Shown in pieces: positions 5,609 through 11,269 of a stretch of 11,654 nucleotides of DNA. Within the stretch, counting starts at the first letter, position 1. Each line of letters begins with the position of its first letter. Position numbers and translations under genes: made by a program. The stretch spans positions 138,865 to 150,518 of the forward strand of contig MU646933.1 in NCBI GenBank assembly GCA_026770585.1, written 5' to 3'. The stretch is from Baffinella frigidus. Its lineage: Eukaryota; Cryptophyceae; Cryptomonadales; Baffinellaceae. The notes beneath the pieces were generated by a model. The model was not told the origin of the DNA, made no database searches, and saw only the letters and a list, made by a program, of their open reading frames with translations.

Positions 5609-5684
5609 GTCCGTGAAATATATTCGTGAAATGTTTGAAATGTTTCACATGTTTCACGTCCCCCAAAATATTTCACGTCCCCCC

Positions 5685-5841
5685 GGCTTCAACCCGGACG
5701 GCGTCGTCCGCTTCATGCCAAAGGTCCGTGAAATATTTCATTTTAAAAAACAAATTCGTGGAATGTTTGAAATGTTTCAAATATTTCACGCCCCCCCAAA
5801 AGTACGAAAAAAATGAGGTGGCGTCGGCCGCTGCATACCAG
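5685..5841 (+). pseudogene. Two decaying echoes of exon 4's 3' end
   Basis: The first (5685-5723) codes GFNPDGVVRFMPK and is followed by GTCCGTGAAATATT like the real donor. The second (5815-5841, GGTGGCGTCGGCCGCTGCAT then ACCAG|GTCCTAG) is recognisable only as DNA. Together with the exon they form a decaying tandem of exon end plus intron start, with units of about 115-130 bp. Confidence 0.65.
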
Positions 5842-5970
5842 GTCCTAGCTCTACTCGAGTTTTGATCCGGCTCGTCGTTAAAAGTATTTTAAGAGCAGAA
5901 ATCTAGTACAAAAGGGTGAATCGAAAGCCTCCAGGACGAGCCAGAATGAAACTCAGGGAGAGCTGGAGGT

Positions 5971-6007
5971 CCGTGAAATATTGCACGTCCCCAAAAATAT
6001 TTCACGG
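5971..6007. repeat. Hairpin CCGTGAAATATT / AATATTTCACGG
   Basis: A perfect 12-bp stem (5971-5982 with 5996-6007) around a 13-nt loop. Related GTCCGTGAAATAT and TATTTCACGTCCCC pairs bracket 5609-5680 and 5724-5795. Confidence 0.8.
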
Positions 6008-6080
6008 GGAGACATGTGGGGGGACGTGACATATTTGAAACGTAAAATAGCTGCGCCACACGAGAATGCAAGTGGGGCGT

Positions 6081-6246
6081 ATTTAAAACCAAGATAATTT
6101 CGTATGTGGCATTTTTGTTGTAACTTTCAGTGCCGTTGGAGCCACTGCAGCCATGCGTAGGCCAGCAACGAGGTTGGAATACCTTGTCCTGGTACAAAAT
6201 TTTACATCCCCACATGTAAATAGGCCCCTCTAGCATTCTCGAGTGG
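6081..6246. repeat. 166-bp dispersed element, copy 1
   Basis: Starts ATTTAAAACC, contains ACGAGGTTGGAA, TGGTACAA and CCCACATGTAAA, and ends in the block CCCCTCTAGCATTCTCGAGT. The copy at 9898-10063 is also 166 bp; the right-hand 77 bp are well conserved and the left half is diverged. The minus strand of the conserved half is open in both copies (MLEGPIYMWGCK versus MLEGPFYMWGCK). Confidence 0.75.
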
Positions 6247-6816
6247 CATGCCGGTTCCGTCCACAACAGCATTAATAATGATGGGAGGCACGTTCACAGC
6301 GCAACGTCCTGAAAACCGGACAGTTAAGCCTACTGTATTGCCTGCGGTAGACCGTAGGGGCCTAGGGGGGGTCCTATGAAACATGAGGTCCTAGGGGCTT
6401 GACGGTACACTTGATTTAATGAGTACAGTCGCGTCTGCAGCGCACTTCTTCTTCTGCTTTTTTACTCTCGATGCATGTCCTAGCCACACAGCGGACTTCG
6501 AAGGGGTTTTGAATAACCCCTAAGCGATAAGACCCATGACCCTACGGTAGGCAACCCGTAGGGGCATAGGTGGGTTCCTACGGATAAGGTAACGGAAAGG
6601 TGGCCCGATTTGGGCCGAAAATCTCTTCGTAGCCCGCTGTGCGGAAGGCTCTCAAGCCTTAACTTGAGTGATACAAAATTCTATGCGCCTTAATGCAACG
6701 GCCCGCCTCGGGAACAAAGCACATTTCTGCAAAGTCGTTGTTACAACCGGTACCCCATCCACCGTTCCTCTGCCTACCCTTCCCTACTCTACCCTGACCC
6801 TGAATCGTGTCCGCAG

Positions 6817-7212
6817 CGCGCGGCGGGAAAGGACACTCATGTTCGCGTCCATATGTGTACCGACTGTCGAGTCCCTGATTTGTACTGTCGGGTCCTGATT
6901 TGTACTGACGCGTCCCACACCGCATCCATATTTGTACCAACGCGTAAAACAATATTGGTTGTGTAGTAAATTTCGTTGACGAGAAACCCTTTTTAGAAAG
7001 GCTTTTCTGAGATGAATTTGTACCGACGCGTCCCCAATCGCGTCCGCAGCGCGCGGCGGGAAAGGACACTACTGCTCGAGTCCATATTTGTACCGACTGC
7101 TCGCGTCCATATGTGTCGTGTCCCTGATTTGTACTGTCGCGCCCCCAATCGCGTCCTGATTTGTACTGGCGTGTCCTCAATCGCGTCCTGATTTGTACTG
7201 TCGTGTCCGCAG
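6817..7212 (+). repeat. Degenerate minisatellite with TGATTTGTACTG core and exon 5 echoes
   Basis: Units of GCGTCC...TGATTTGTACTG or CATATTTGTACCGAC repeat irregularly. Embedded at 6817-6848 and 7050-7078 are copies of exon 5's start, each preceded by GTGTCCGCAG or CGTCCGCAG. Both code RGGKGH(S/Y)C with AAA GGA where the exon has AAG GGG (synonymous). Confidence 0.75.
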
Positions 7213-7272
7213 CGCGCGGCGGGAAGGGGCACTACTGCTTCCCGGACGCGAGCGTCTCAGAGATCTTCCCGG
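7213..7272 (+). CDS. Exon 5: RGGKGHYCFPDASVSEIFP segment
   Basis: The acceptor TGTCCGCAG precedes 7213 and the donor CCGG|GTAAAA starts at 7273. The 60-nt exon enters needing two bases, codes RGGKGHYCFPDASVSEIFP and leaves one base, so split codons give Ala before it and Gly after it. Two upstream copies of its start (6817 and 7050) differ by synonymous changes and one Ser/Tyr replacement, then diverge. This is the only acceptor not followed by G. The donor leads straight into telomere-like heptamers. Confidence 0.6.
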
Positions 7273-7756
7273 GTAAAACCTACACCCTAAACCCTACACC
7301 CTAAGCCCTGAACCCTAAACCCTACACCCTAAATTATGAACCCTAAACCCTAGACCTAGACCCTAAACCCTTAACCCTCACTTCTAAACCCGAAACCCGA
7401 AACCCGAAATCCGAAACCCTAAACCCCAAACCCTAGACCCTAAACCCTGCACCCTACACACTACACTCTAGACCCTAAATCCTGGACCCTGGACCCTAGT
7501 CCCTAAACCCTAAACCCTATGTTGTAAACCTTAAAACCTAGACCCTAGACCCTAGACCCTCACCCCTAAGCCCTAAACCCTAGTCCCTAGACCCTAGACC
7601 CTGAACCCTAAACCCTAAACCCTACACCCGAGACCCGAGACCCTAAACCCTAAAACCTCAACCCCAAATCCTAAACCCCAAATCCTAAACCCCAAATCCT
7701 AAACCTTAAACCGTGAATCATAAGCTCTTAACCCTAAACCCTACACCCTAAACCAG
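7273..7756 (+). other. Inferred intron 5, almost wholly telomere-like heptamers
   Basis: From GTAAAACCTACACCC to CCCTAAACCAG the 484 nt are CCCTAAA, CCCTAGA, CCCTACA and CCCCAAA-type units, with rare other words (TTATGAA, GTTGTAA). The array begins within about seven bases of the donor and ends two bases before the acceptor AG, so the repeat itself forms the intron. Confidence 0.6.
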
Positions 7757-7803
7757 GCCTTCACGAAAAGATCACGGGGATGACTCCTGAGGAGTATGTC
7801 GAG
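7757..7803 (+). CDS. Exon 6: LHEKITGMTPEEYVE micro-exon
   Basis: The acceptor AAACCAG precedes 7757 and the donor GAG|GTTTAC starts at 7804. The 47-nt exon takes two bases to finish the incoming Gly codon and then codes LHEKITGMTPEEYVE, ending in phase 0. It is an island of unique, GC-balanced sequence between two heptamer arrays. Its product resembles the next exon (EKYGNVSHTEYFVE): E-K, a Gly, M/V-T/S, E-Y and V-E line up, suggesting an ancient internal repeat. No other frame here is both open and flanked by splice sites. Confidence 0.6.
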
Positions 7804-7993
7804 GTTTACCCTAAACACTCAACCCTGAACCCTAAACCATAAACCTTGAACCCTAAACCATAAACCCTAAACCATAAACCCTAAACCCTAAACCCTAAAC
7901 CCTAAACCATAAACCCCAAACCCCAAACCCCATACCCTAAACCCCAAACCCTCAACCCCAAACCCCAAACCCCAAACCCTACACCTCACCCAG
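7804..7993 (+). other. Inferred intron 6, heptamer array
   Basis: 190 nt from GTTTACCCTAAAC to CACCTCACCCAG, made of CCCTAAA, CCATAAA and CCCCAAA units. It is the shortest intron of the model. Confidence 0.6.
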
Positions 7994-8065
7994 GAGAAAT
8001 ACGGGAACGTATCGCATACTGAGTACTTTGTCGAAGATCTCGTTACTGAGCTGGAAGCCGGGGAG
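7994..8065 (+). CDS. Exon 7: EKYGNVSHTEYFVEDLVTEL... segment
   Basis: The acceptor CTCACCCAG precedes 7994 and the donor GAG|GTGCCA starts at 8066. The 72-nt exon is phase 0 at both ends and codes EKYGNVSHTEYFVEDLVTEL then EAGE, an acidic, probably helical segment. If the donor is not used, the frame adds VPNPPLSSH and stops at 8095, so this could be the last exon of a shorter gene. The donor region GGAGGTGCCAAACCCT recurs at 8735-8750, an echo of this boundary. Confidence 0.6.
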
Positions 8066-8156
8066 GTGCCAAACCCTCCACTTAGCAGCCACTGACGTTT
8101 GATGTAAGGTTCGTAACCCACCATGTGGCCCTCTCTGGATGCATTACGTGCCACTT

Positions 8157-8322
8157 CTTGTGACCACCTACTTAGCAGCCACCGCGGTCTTCACGGATGC
8201 AGTCCATCTAAACGATTTGTGGACCGCGGTGTGTATCTTGTGACCACCTACTTAGTGTTTTTGTGACCACCTACTTAGCAGCCCCCGCGGTCTTTACGGA
8301 TGCAGTCCATCTAAACAATTTG
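8157..8322 (+). repeat. Interrupted tandem, TGTGACCACCTACTTAGCAG units
   Basis: Two long copies (8157-8219 and 8261-8322) share TGTGACCACCTACTTAGCAG, GCGGTCTT(C/T)ACGGATGCAG and TCCATCTAAAC(G/A)ATTTG. A short partial copy (8237-8255) lies between. Within the first, CACCGCGGTC (8180-8189) pairs with GACCGCGGTG (8222-8231). Confidence 0.85.
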
Positions 8323-8334
8323 AACTAGAATCGT

Positions 8335-8549
8335 ATCCATTGCTAGAGCGGTTTTCTCATCTGTCGGCCACTCACCGACATGAAAATATGAACAAGGGCT
8401 CCAATTCCGGCAACTTTTGGCGTGATTCTGAAGTTTTAGAGTTTTATTTTGTGATAAAAATGCCAAAAGTGGCCGGAATTGGAGCCCTTGTTCATAAATT
8501 TCATATCGGTTGGTGGCTGACAGATGCGAAAACCGCTCTAGCAATGGAT
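8335..8549. repeat. Large foldback, arms of 87-88 nt
   Basis: Arms 8335-8421 and 8462-8549 are reverse complements with scattered mismatches (shared blocks ATCCATTGCTAGAGCGGTTT and GAACAAGGGCTCCAATTCCG). The 40-nt loop and inner arm resemble the 2401-2449 hairpin (ACTTTTGGCGT ... ATCACAAAA ... GCCAAAAGTGG), so the two foldbacks are probably related. It has no coding capacity. Confidence 0.85.
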
Positions 8550-8730
8550 TCCAACCGGGATTTCCCCCGAGAATCAGGCGGAAAAGCTCTTTCCCAGTTC
8601 AATTTGGGCTCGCCATTATTTCGCCCCCCCCGATAATCCATATGTGAATTTCTTGGGGGGGGTTCAAAATTTACCTGTGAAATTCCGGGGTTGGGCGAAT
8701 GTATGGGGAGTTCAAACCAAGAGGGACAGA

Positions 8731-8750
8731 GCTAGGAGGTGCCAAACCCT
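8731..8750 (+). pseudogene. Echo of exon 7's donor boundary
   Basis: GGAGGTGCCAAACCCT matches the exon 7/intron boundary exactly over 16 bases and then continues as CCCTAAACCG. Confidence 0.55.
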
Positions 8751-8757
8751 AAACCGT

Positions 8758-8834
8758 GAATAACCCACAAGAGGATAATCCCTGAAAACCCCACAAGAGG
8801 ACAATCCCTGAATAAACCACAAGTGGATTATCTA
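8758..8834 (+). repeat. 26-bp triple tandem repeat
   Basis: Three units (8758-8783, 8784-8809, 8810-8834) with core CCACAAGAGGA(T/C)AATCC and the third diverging. Confidence 0.85.
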
Positions 8835-8891
8835 TAAGAAATTGGCATAAGCGTTTCCCCTTGTTCTGTTAGGTCGCGACAGGTCGGTTTA

Positions 8892-8921
8892 TACCAGCTC
8901 GTGACAATATCCGAGCTGGTA
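8892..8921. repeat. Hairpin TACCAGCTCG / CGAGCTGGTA
   Basis: A perfect 10-bp stem around a 10-nt loop, followed by CAAG so that the right arm reads CTGGTACAAG, the recurring GGTACAA motif. Confidence 0.75.
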
Positions 8922-9289
8922 CAAGTATCCCCCCACACTCAACTCATTTTTTACTACTTCTGTGGTGGAGCATATCCTCTAGCAGGTCCAAATAAATAAG
9001 TCATAAATGGAGGTTCGTGGTATTCCTAAATTTCATCCTTTTTGAAATCTGAAAGCGCAGATCCTCGAGATTTGGCCTTCAGCTCCAGAATCTGCTAAAA
9101 AAAATCGAGCTGCGATGAAATCTTGAGATCTTTACTACAGGCCAAAGGTCGAATAAATGGCTCCAACTAAAGTGATTATAATGCTATTAGACCTGCAAGA
9201 GGATATACAGAGGGTGCCTCTCCCAGAGTCTCCCAGAGAGAGACCTGTATTACTGTCAACACGGCCGCTATCCACACGATGGTAATGGG

Positions 9290-9442
9290 AAAAGCTAACG
9301 CCAGCGGACCCCTTAGCCTACGGTAGGAACCCGCCCTTCTCCTGCGACGTTGAAAACAAAAAGGTCTTGAAAAGTCGTAGGAGGGGGGCTCCTGCCGTAA
9401 GCAAACCGTAGGCTCTAAGTACCTCGCTGGCGTTAGCCTTTT
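9290..9442. repeat. Foldback with CTAACGCCAGCG ends
   Basis: AAAAGCTAACGCCAGCGGAC at the left pairs with GCTGGCGTTAGCCTTTT at the right (arms about 9290-9349 and 9373-9442), with further pairing through AGCCTACGGTA and CTCCTGCGAC. The loop is A-rich. Confidence 0.8.
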
Positions 9443-9692
9443 GCATGAATGGGCTACGAAGGTTTCGTCGGGGCTGGAATTCAGGGTGTCACGTGCCCCA
9501 GTTGCACAAGAAAAACCTCAAAGTTAATTGCATCAAGGCAAGTTGACTTTTGATGAAAGGTTCGTAGTCCACCGTGTGGGTATGCGCCCCACTGAGGCTG
9601 TGTCTTTGCAGGACCTGGAGTATAACGTTTTCTCTCTGTTGTGTTATGTGTGACAAGGAGTGCCGCTCCCGTCGAGAGCGAGACGTCTCAAC

Positions 9693-9841
9693 GCAAAAGT
9701 GGACCATCAGTTAACTTAAGCAAAAGTGGAGCCTCCGTTAACTTAAGTACCGGTGGAATACAGGGGGTGCATCTCCCGCGGCACGGACTGAACTTCGGGC
9801 CAGTCCACTTTTGCTTAAGTTGACGGAGGCTCCACTTTAGC
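9693..9841. repeat. 27-bp tandem plus inverted copy, enclosing an exon echo
   Basis: GCAAAAGTGGA...GTTAACTTAA is tandem at 9693-9719 and 9720-9746, and appears inverted at 9814-9841, with an inverted partial of the first unit at 9803-9814. The loop contains the exon 8 echo at 9764-9802. Confidence 0.8.
9764..9802 (+). pseudogene. Echo of exon 8 inside a hairpin loop
   Basis: After ATACAG the sequence codes GVHLPRHGLNFGP. Against exon 8 (10432) it shows synonymous GTG/GTA and CCA/CCG and an Asn/Asp codon. It ends at GTCCAC, where the hairpin arm begins. A shorter relative (LRLDFGPWLP) follows at about 9848-9877. Confidence 0.65.
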
Positions 9842-9897
9842 TCAGGCTCCGGCTGGACTTCGGGCCGTGGCTCCCGCCCGAGAACGCTAAAGGGACT

Positions 9898-10063
9898 ATT
9901 TAAAACCGATGTGCTTTTAAAAGTGGGCATTTGCGTAGTAACTTTCGTTGATTGGTCACGTAACTCTGCATATATTGCACAGACACGAGGTTGGAAAGCC
10001 CTATCTTGGTACAAGTATTTACAACCCCACATGTAAAAAGGCCCCTCTAGCATTCTCGAGTGG
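9898..10063. repeat. 166-bp dispersed element, copy 2
   Basis: Pairs with 6081-6246 in the same orientation and the same length. It is followed at once by an exon 9 echo (TCAG then GCTCCGCCCC). Confidence 0.75.
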
Positions 10064-10067
10064 TCAG

Positions 10068-10096
10068 GCTCCGCCCCATCGGGGAATGCATCCTAG
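10068..10096 (+). pseudogene. Echo of exon 9's start
   Basis: GCTCCGCCCCATCGGGGAAT then GCATCCTA parallels exon 9's GCTGCGCCCCCTCGGGGACT then ACATCCTG; both follow TCAG. It codes LRPIGECIL versus LRPLGDYIL. Confidence 0.6.
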
Positions 10097-10124
10097 AAAT
10101 TATCAACCGTAAAGCGAAAACGTA

Positions 10125-10410
10125 AAGCTACACCATACACCATACACCATACATCATGAACCGTCAACCATGAACCATCAACCATATACCATAAACCATA
10201 AACATAATCATGCTCATAAATATAAACAGAATCATAAACATAAACAGAATCATAAACATAAACATAAAAATAATCATAAACATTGACATAAATATAAATA
10301 TAAACATAAACATAAACATACACATAAACATACACATACAAATACCCATAACCCAGAACCCATAACCCATAACCCATAACCCATAACCCATAACCCATAC
10401 ATCATGCACC
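10125..10410 (+). repeat. CATAAA / CCATACA low-complexity tract
   Basis: Hexamer to heptamer units ACCATAC, CATAAACATAAA, CCATAACC. Minus-strand frames across it translate to YVYVYV or MFMFMF and are not genes. Confidence 0.9.
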
Positions 10411-10431
10411 ATAAGCCATTCATCGATACAG

Positions 10432-10478
10432 GGGGTACATCTCCCGCGGCACGGACTGGATTTCGGGCCGTGGCTCAG
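10432..10478 (+). CDS. Exon 8: GVHLPRHGLDFGPWL segment with GC donor
   Basis: The acceptor GATACAG precedes 10432. The 47-nt exon starts in phase 0, codes GVHLPRHGLDFGPWL and leaves two bases (AG). The donor is AG|GCAACC, a GC donor of good context, leading into heptamers. The 8-mer GCTCAGGC occurs at both ends of this intron (10473-10480 and 10739-10746). Two related upstream copies at 9764 and about 9848 show synonymous changes, supporting the frame. Which copy is spliced is uncertain; I choose this one because its phase and donor fit exon 9. Confidence 0.5.
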
Positions 10479-10744
10479 GCAACCCTACACCCTACACCCT
10501 GAACTCCTAAACACTAAACATCAAACACTACACCCTAAACCCTAAACCCTAAACCCTAAACCCTAAACCCTAAACCCTAAACCCTAAACCCTAAACCCTA
10601 AACCCTAAACCCTAAACCCTAAATCCTAAACCCCCTAAACCATAAGCCATACACCATAAACCATACACCACACCCCGTAAACCACAAACCATAAACCACA
10701 AACCACAAACCACAAACCATAACCCACAAACCCCAAACGCTCAG
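10479..10744 (+). other. Inferred intron 8, telomere-like array between 8-bp direct repeats
   Basis: 266 nt of CCCTACA, CCCTAAA, CCATACA and ACCACAAA units, ending CCCCAAACGCTCAG. It is GC-AG if exon 8 is right. Confidence 0.5.
10533..10623 (+). repeat. Perfect interstitial telomeric array, 13 x CCCTAAA
   Basis: Ninety-one bases without a mismatch, the purest array in the window, flanked by degenerate heptamers. It continues into single-copy sequence on the right, so it is not a chromosome end here. Confidence 0.95.
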
Positions 10745-10812
10745 GCTGCGCCCCCTCGGGGACTACATCCTGATCACGAGCGAGAAGCACTCTGCCGAGC
10801 TCTGGCTCACAG
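10745..10812 (+). CDS. Exon 9: LRPLGDYILITSEKHSAELW segment
   Basis: The acceptor ACGCTCAG precedes 10745 and the donor ACAG|GTGCTG starts at 10813. The 68-nt exon supplies one base to finish an Arg codon, codes LRPLGDYILITSEKHSAELW then LT, and leaves one base that rebuilds Gly with the next exon. Two beta-like strands are separated by a charged turn. Codons are GC-rich in the third position, unlike the arrays to the left. An upstream echo lies at 10068. Confidence 0.62.
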
Positions 10813-10887
10813 GTGCTGCCCCTCTCCTGGGCCTAGAGCCCTACGCCCTAACTCTAGACGTTAGGCCTACGCCCTAACCCTAGGAGT

Positions 10888-10962
10888 TGGGGCGTAGGGG
10901 CGTAGAGTCAGGGCGTAGGGGCGTAGGGGCGTAGGGGCGTAGGGGCGTAGGGGCGTGGGGTT
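10888..10962 (+). repeat. GGGGCGTA minisatellite with inverted left flank
   Basis: About seven or eight GGGGCGTA octamers. The sequence just left (10831-10881) carries the same motif on the other strand (CCCTACGCCCTAAC), so the array switches strand. Confidence 0.85.
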
Positions 10963-11058
10963 TAGCTTGATCGGGAGACTGTCGGTGTCAGGGTTGGAGT
11001 ATTGAGGTGTCAGGTCCGTCGTGGTGCGCCCCTCCGTCCCGGCCGGCCCCTCGCGGGA

Positions 11059-11184
11059 CTAATAGTATTACAGTGCTGACTTATAGTATTATAGTGCTGA
11101 CTAATAGTATTATACTGCTGACTAAAATTATTATAGTGCTGACCAGTACTATTATTGTGCTGACTAATAGTATTATAGTGCTGA
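11059..11184 (+). repeat. 21-bp tandem repeat, six units
   Basis: Six exact-length units of CTAATAGTATTATAGTGCTG plus A (126 bp), the fifth most diverged. Because 21 is a multiple of three, the minus strand reads SQHYNTI repeats, but the flanking frame is Arg/Pro low complexity, so I do not call a gene. Confidence 0.95.
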
Positions 11185-11207
11185 CTCTTCGTGGGTGTGG
11201 CCCGCAG

Positions 11208-11266
11208 GGGATGGGTTCGTGGTCCTTGGGGAGGACGGCCGGGATCGCTCCGTCGTGGTGCGCCCC
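11208..11266 (+). CDS. Exon 10 (3' end uncertain): DGFVVLGEDGRDRSVVVRP
   Basis: The acceptor GGCCCGCAG precedes 11208. Two bases complete the incoming Gly codon, then the frame codes DGFVVLGEDGRDRSVVVRP, two beta-like strands around a tight GEDGRD turn that continue the style of exon 9. The 3' limit is unclear. GTGGTG at 11255 or GTGCGC at 11258 could be donors, or the exon may run on until sequence quality degrades into TTG/CTC repeats after 11270. The last 19 bases are echoed exactly upstream at 11015-11033. Confidence 0.52.
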
Positions 11267-11269
11267 TTG

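Larger units (their letters stand above)
5609..7212 (+). other. Inferred intron 4
   Basis: The 1604 nt hold two exon 4 echoes, several GTCCGTGAAATATT foldbacks (best at 5971-6007), one copy of a 166-bp dispersed element (6081-6246), CCTAGG and CTACGGTAG motif clusters (about 6350-6400 and 6540-6570), and a minisatellite of TGATTTGTACTG units with two echoes of exon 5's start. I see nothing recognisable at 6400-6800 beyond short palindromes. Confidence 0.45.
8066..10431 (+). other. Inferred intron 7, largest, repeat-rich
   Basis: The 2366 nt hold a tandem of about 62 bp (8157-8322), a large foldback (8335-8549), an echo of exon 7's donor (8731-8750), a 26-bp triple tandem, hairpins at 8892-8921 and 9290-9442, a foldback carrying an exon 8 echo (9693-9841), the second 166-bp element, an exon 9 echo (10068-10096) and a CATAAA-rich tract. 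I see nothing recognisable at 8930-9240. As a single intron it is the weakest link of the gene model. Confidence 0.4.
10813..11207 (+). other. Inferred intron 9
   Basis: The 395 nt contain a CCCTACGCCCTAAC / GGGGCGTAGG inverted cluster, an 8-bp minisatellite, an echo of exon 10 (11015-11033) and a 21-bp six-unit tandem, ending GTGGCCCGCAG. Confidence 0.5.
848..11266 (+). other. Inferred multi-exon gene, at least ten exons, function unknown
   Basis: Nine consecutive inferred splice junctions keep one open frame: 848-1209, 3087-3144, 4418-4495, 5503-5608, 7213-7272, 7757-7803, 7994-8065, 10432-10478, 10745-10812, 11208 to about 11266. Acceptors are all AG, eight of nine followed by G. Every donor has G as the last exon base; eight are GT and one is GC (AG|GCAACC). 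Split codons rebuild Gly, Ala, Gly, Arg and Gly. The product is about 320 residues to the last visible exon: a signal peptide, an acidic linker, then a mixed alpha/beta-looking segment rich in Gly and charged residues. I recognise no family. The HEEYG...VVRF stretch faintly recalls the N-terminal beta region of cytochrome P450s, but there is no heme motif to support that. Introns range from 190 to 2366 nt. Exon choice rests on frame, splice sites, GC content and synonymous echoes. No transcript or homology was checked. Confidence 0.5.

Noticed and set aside
4713-5666. Minus-strand MFRVQGSG and VWGLGFGV frames
   Set aside because: Translations of the heptamer array; open only because the repeat lacks stops on that strand.
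6659-7232. Minus-strand frames with TRQYKSG repeats
   Set aside because: They are the antisense of the TGATTTGTACTG minisatellite and of exon 5 echoes.
8157-8322. CRISPR-like repeat spacing
   Set aside because: Only two or three irregular copies, long units, eukaryotic context; no array.
10093-10412. Minus-strand YVYVYV and FMFMFM frames
   Set aside because: Low-complexity CATAAA tract.
10533-10623. True telomere end
   Set aside because: Unique sequence follows on the right and exons lie on both sides, so it is interstitial.
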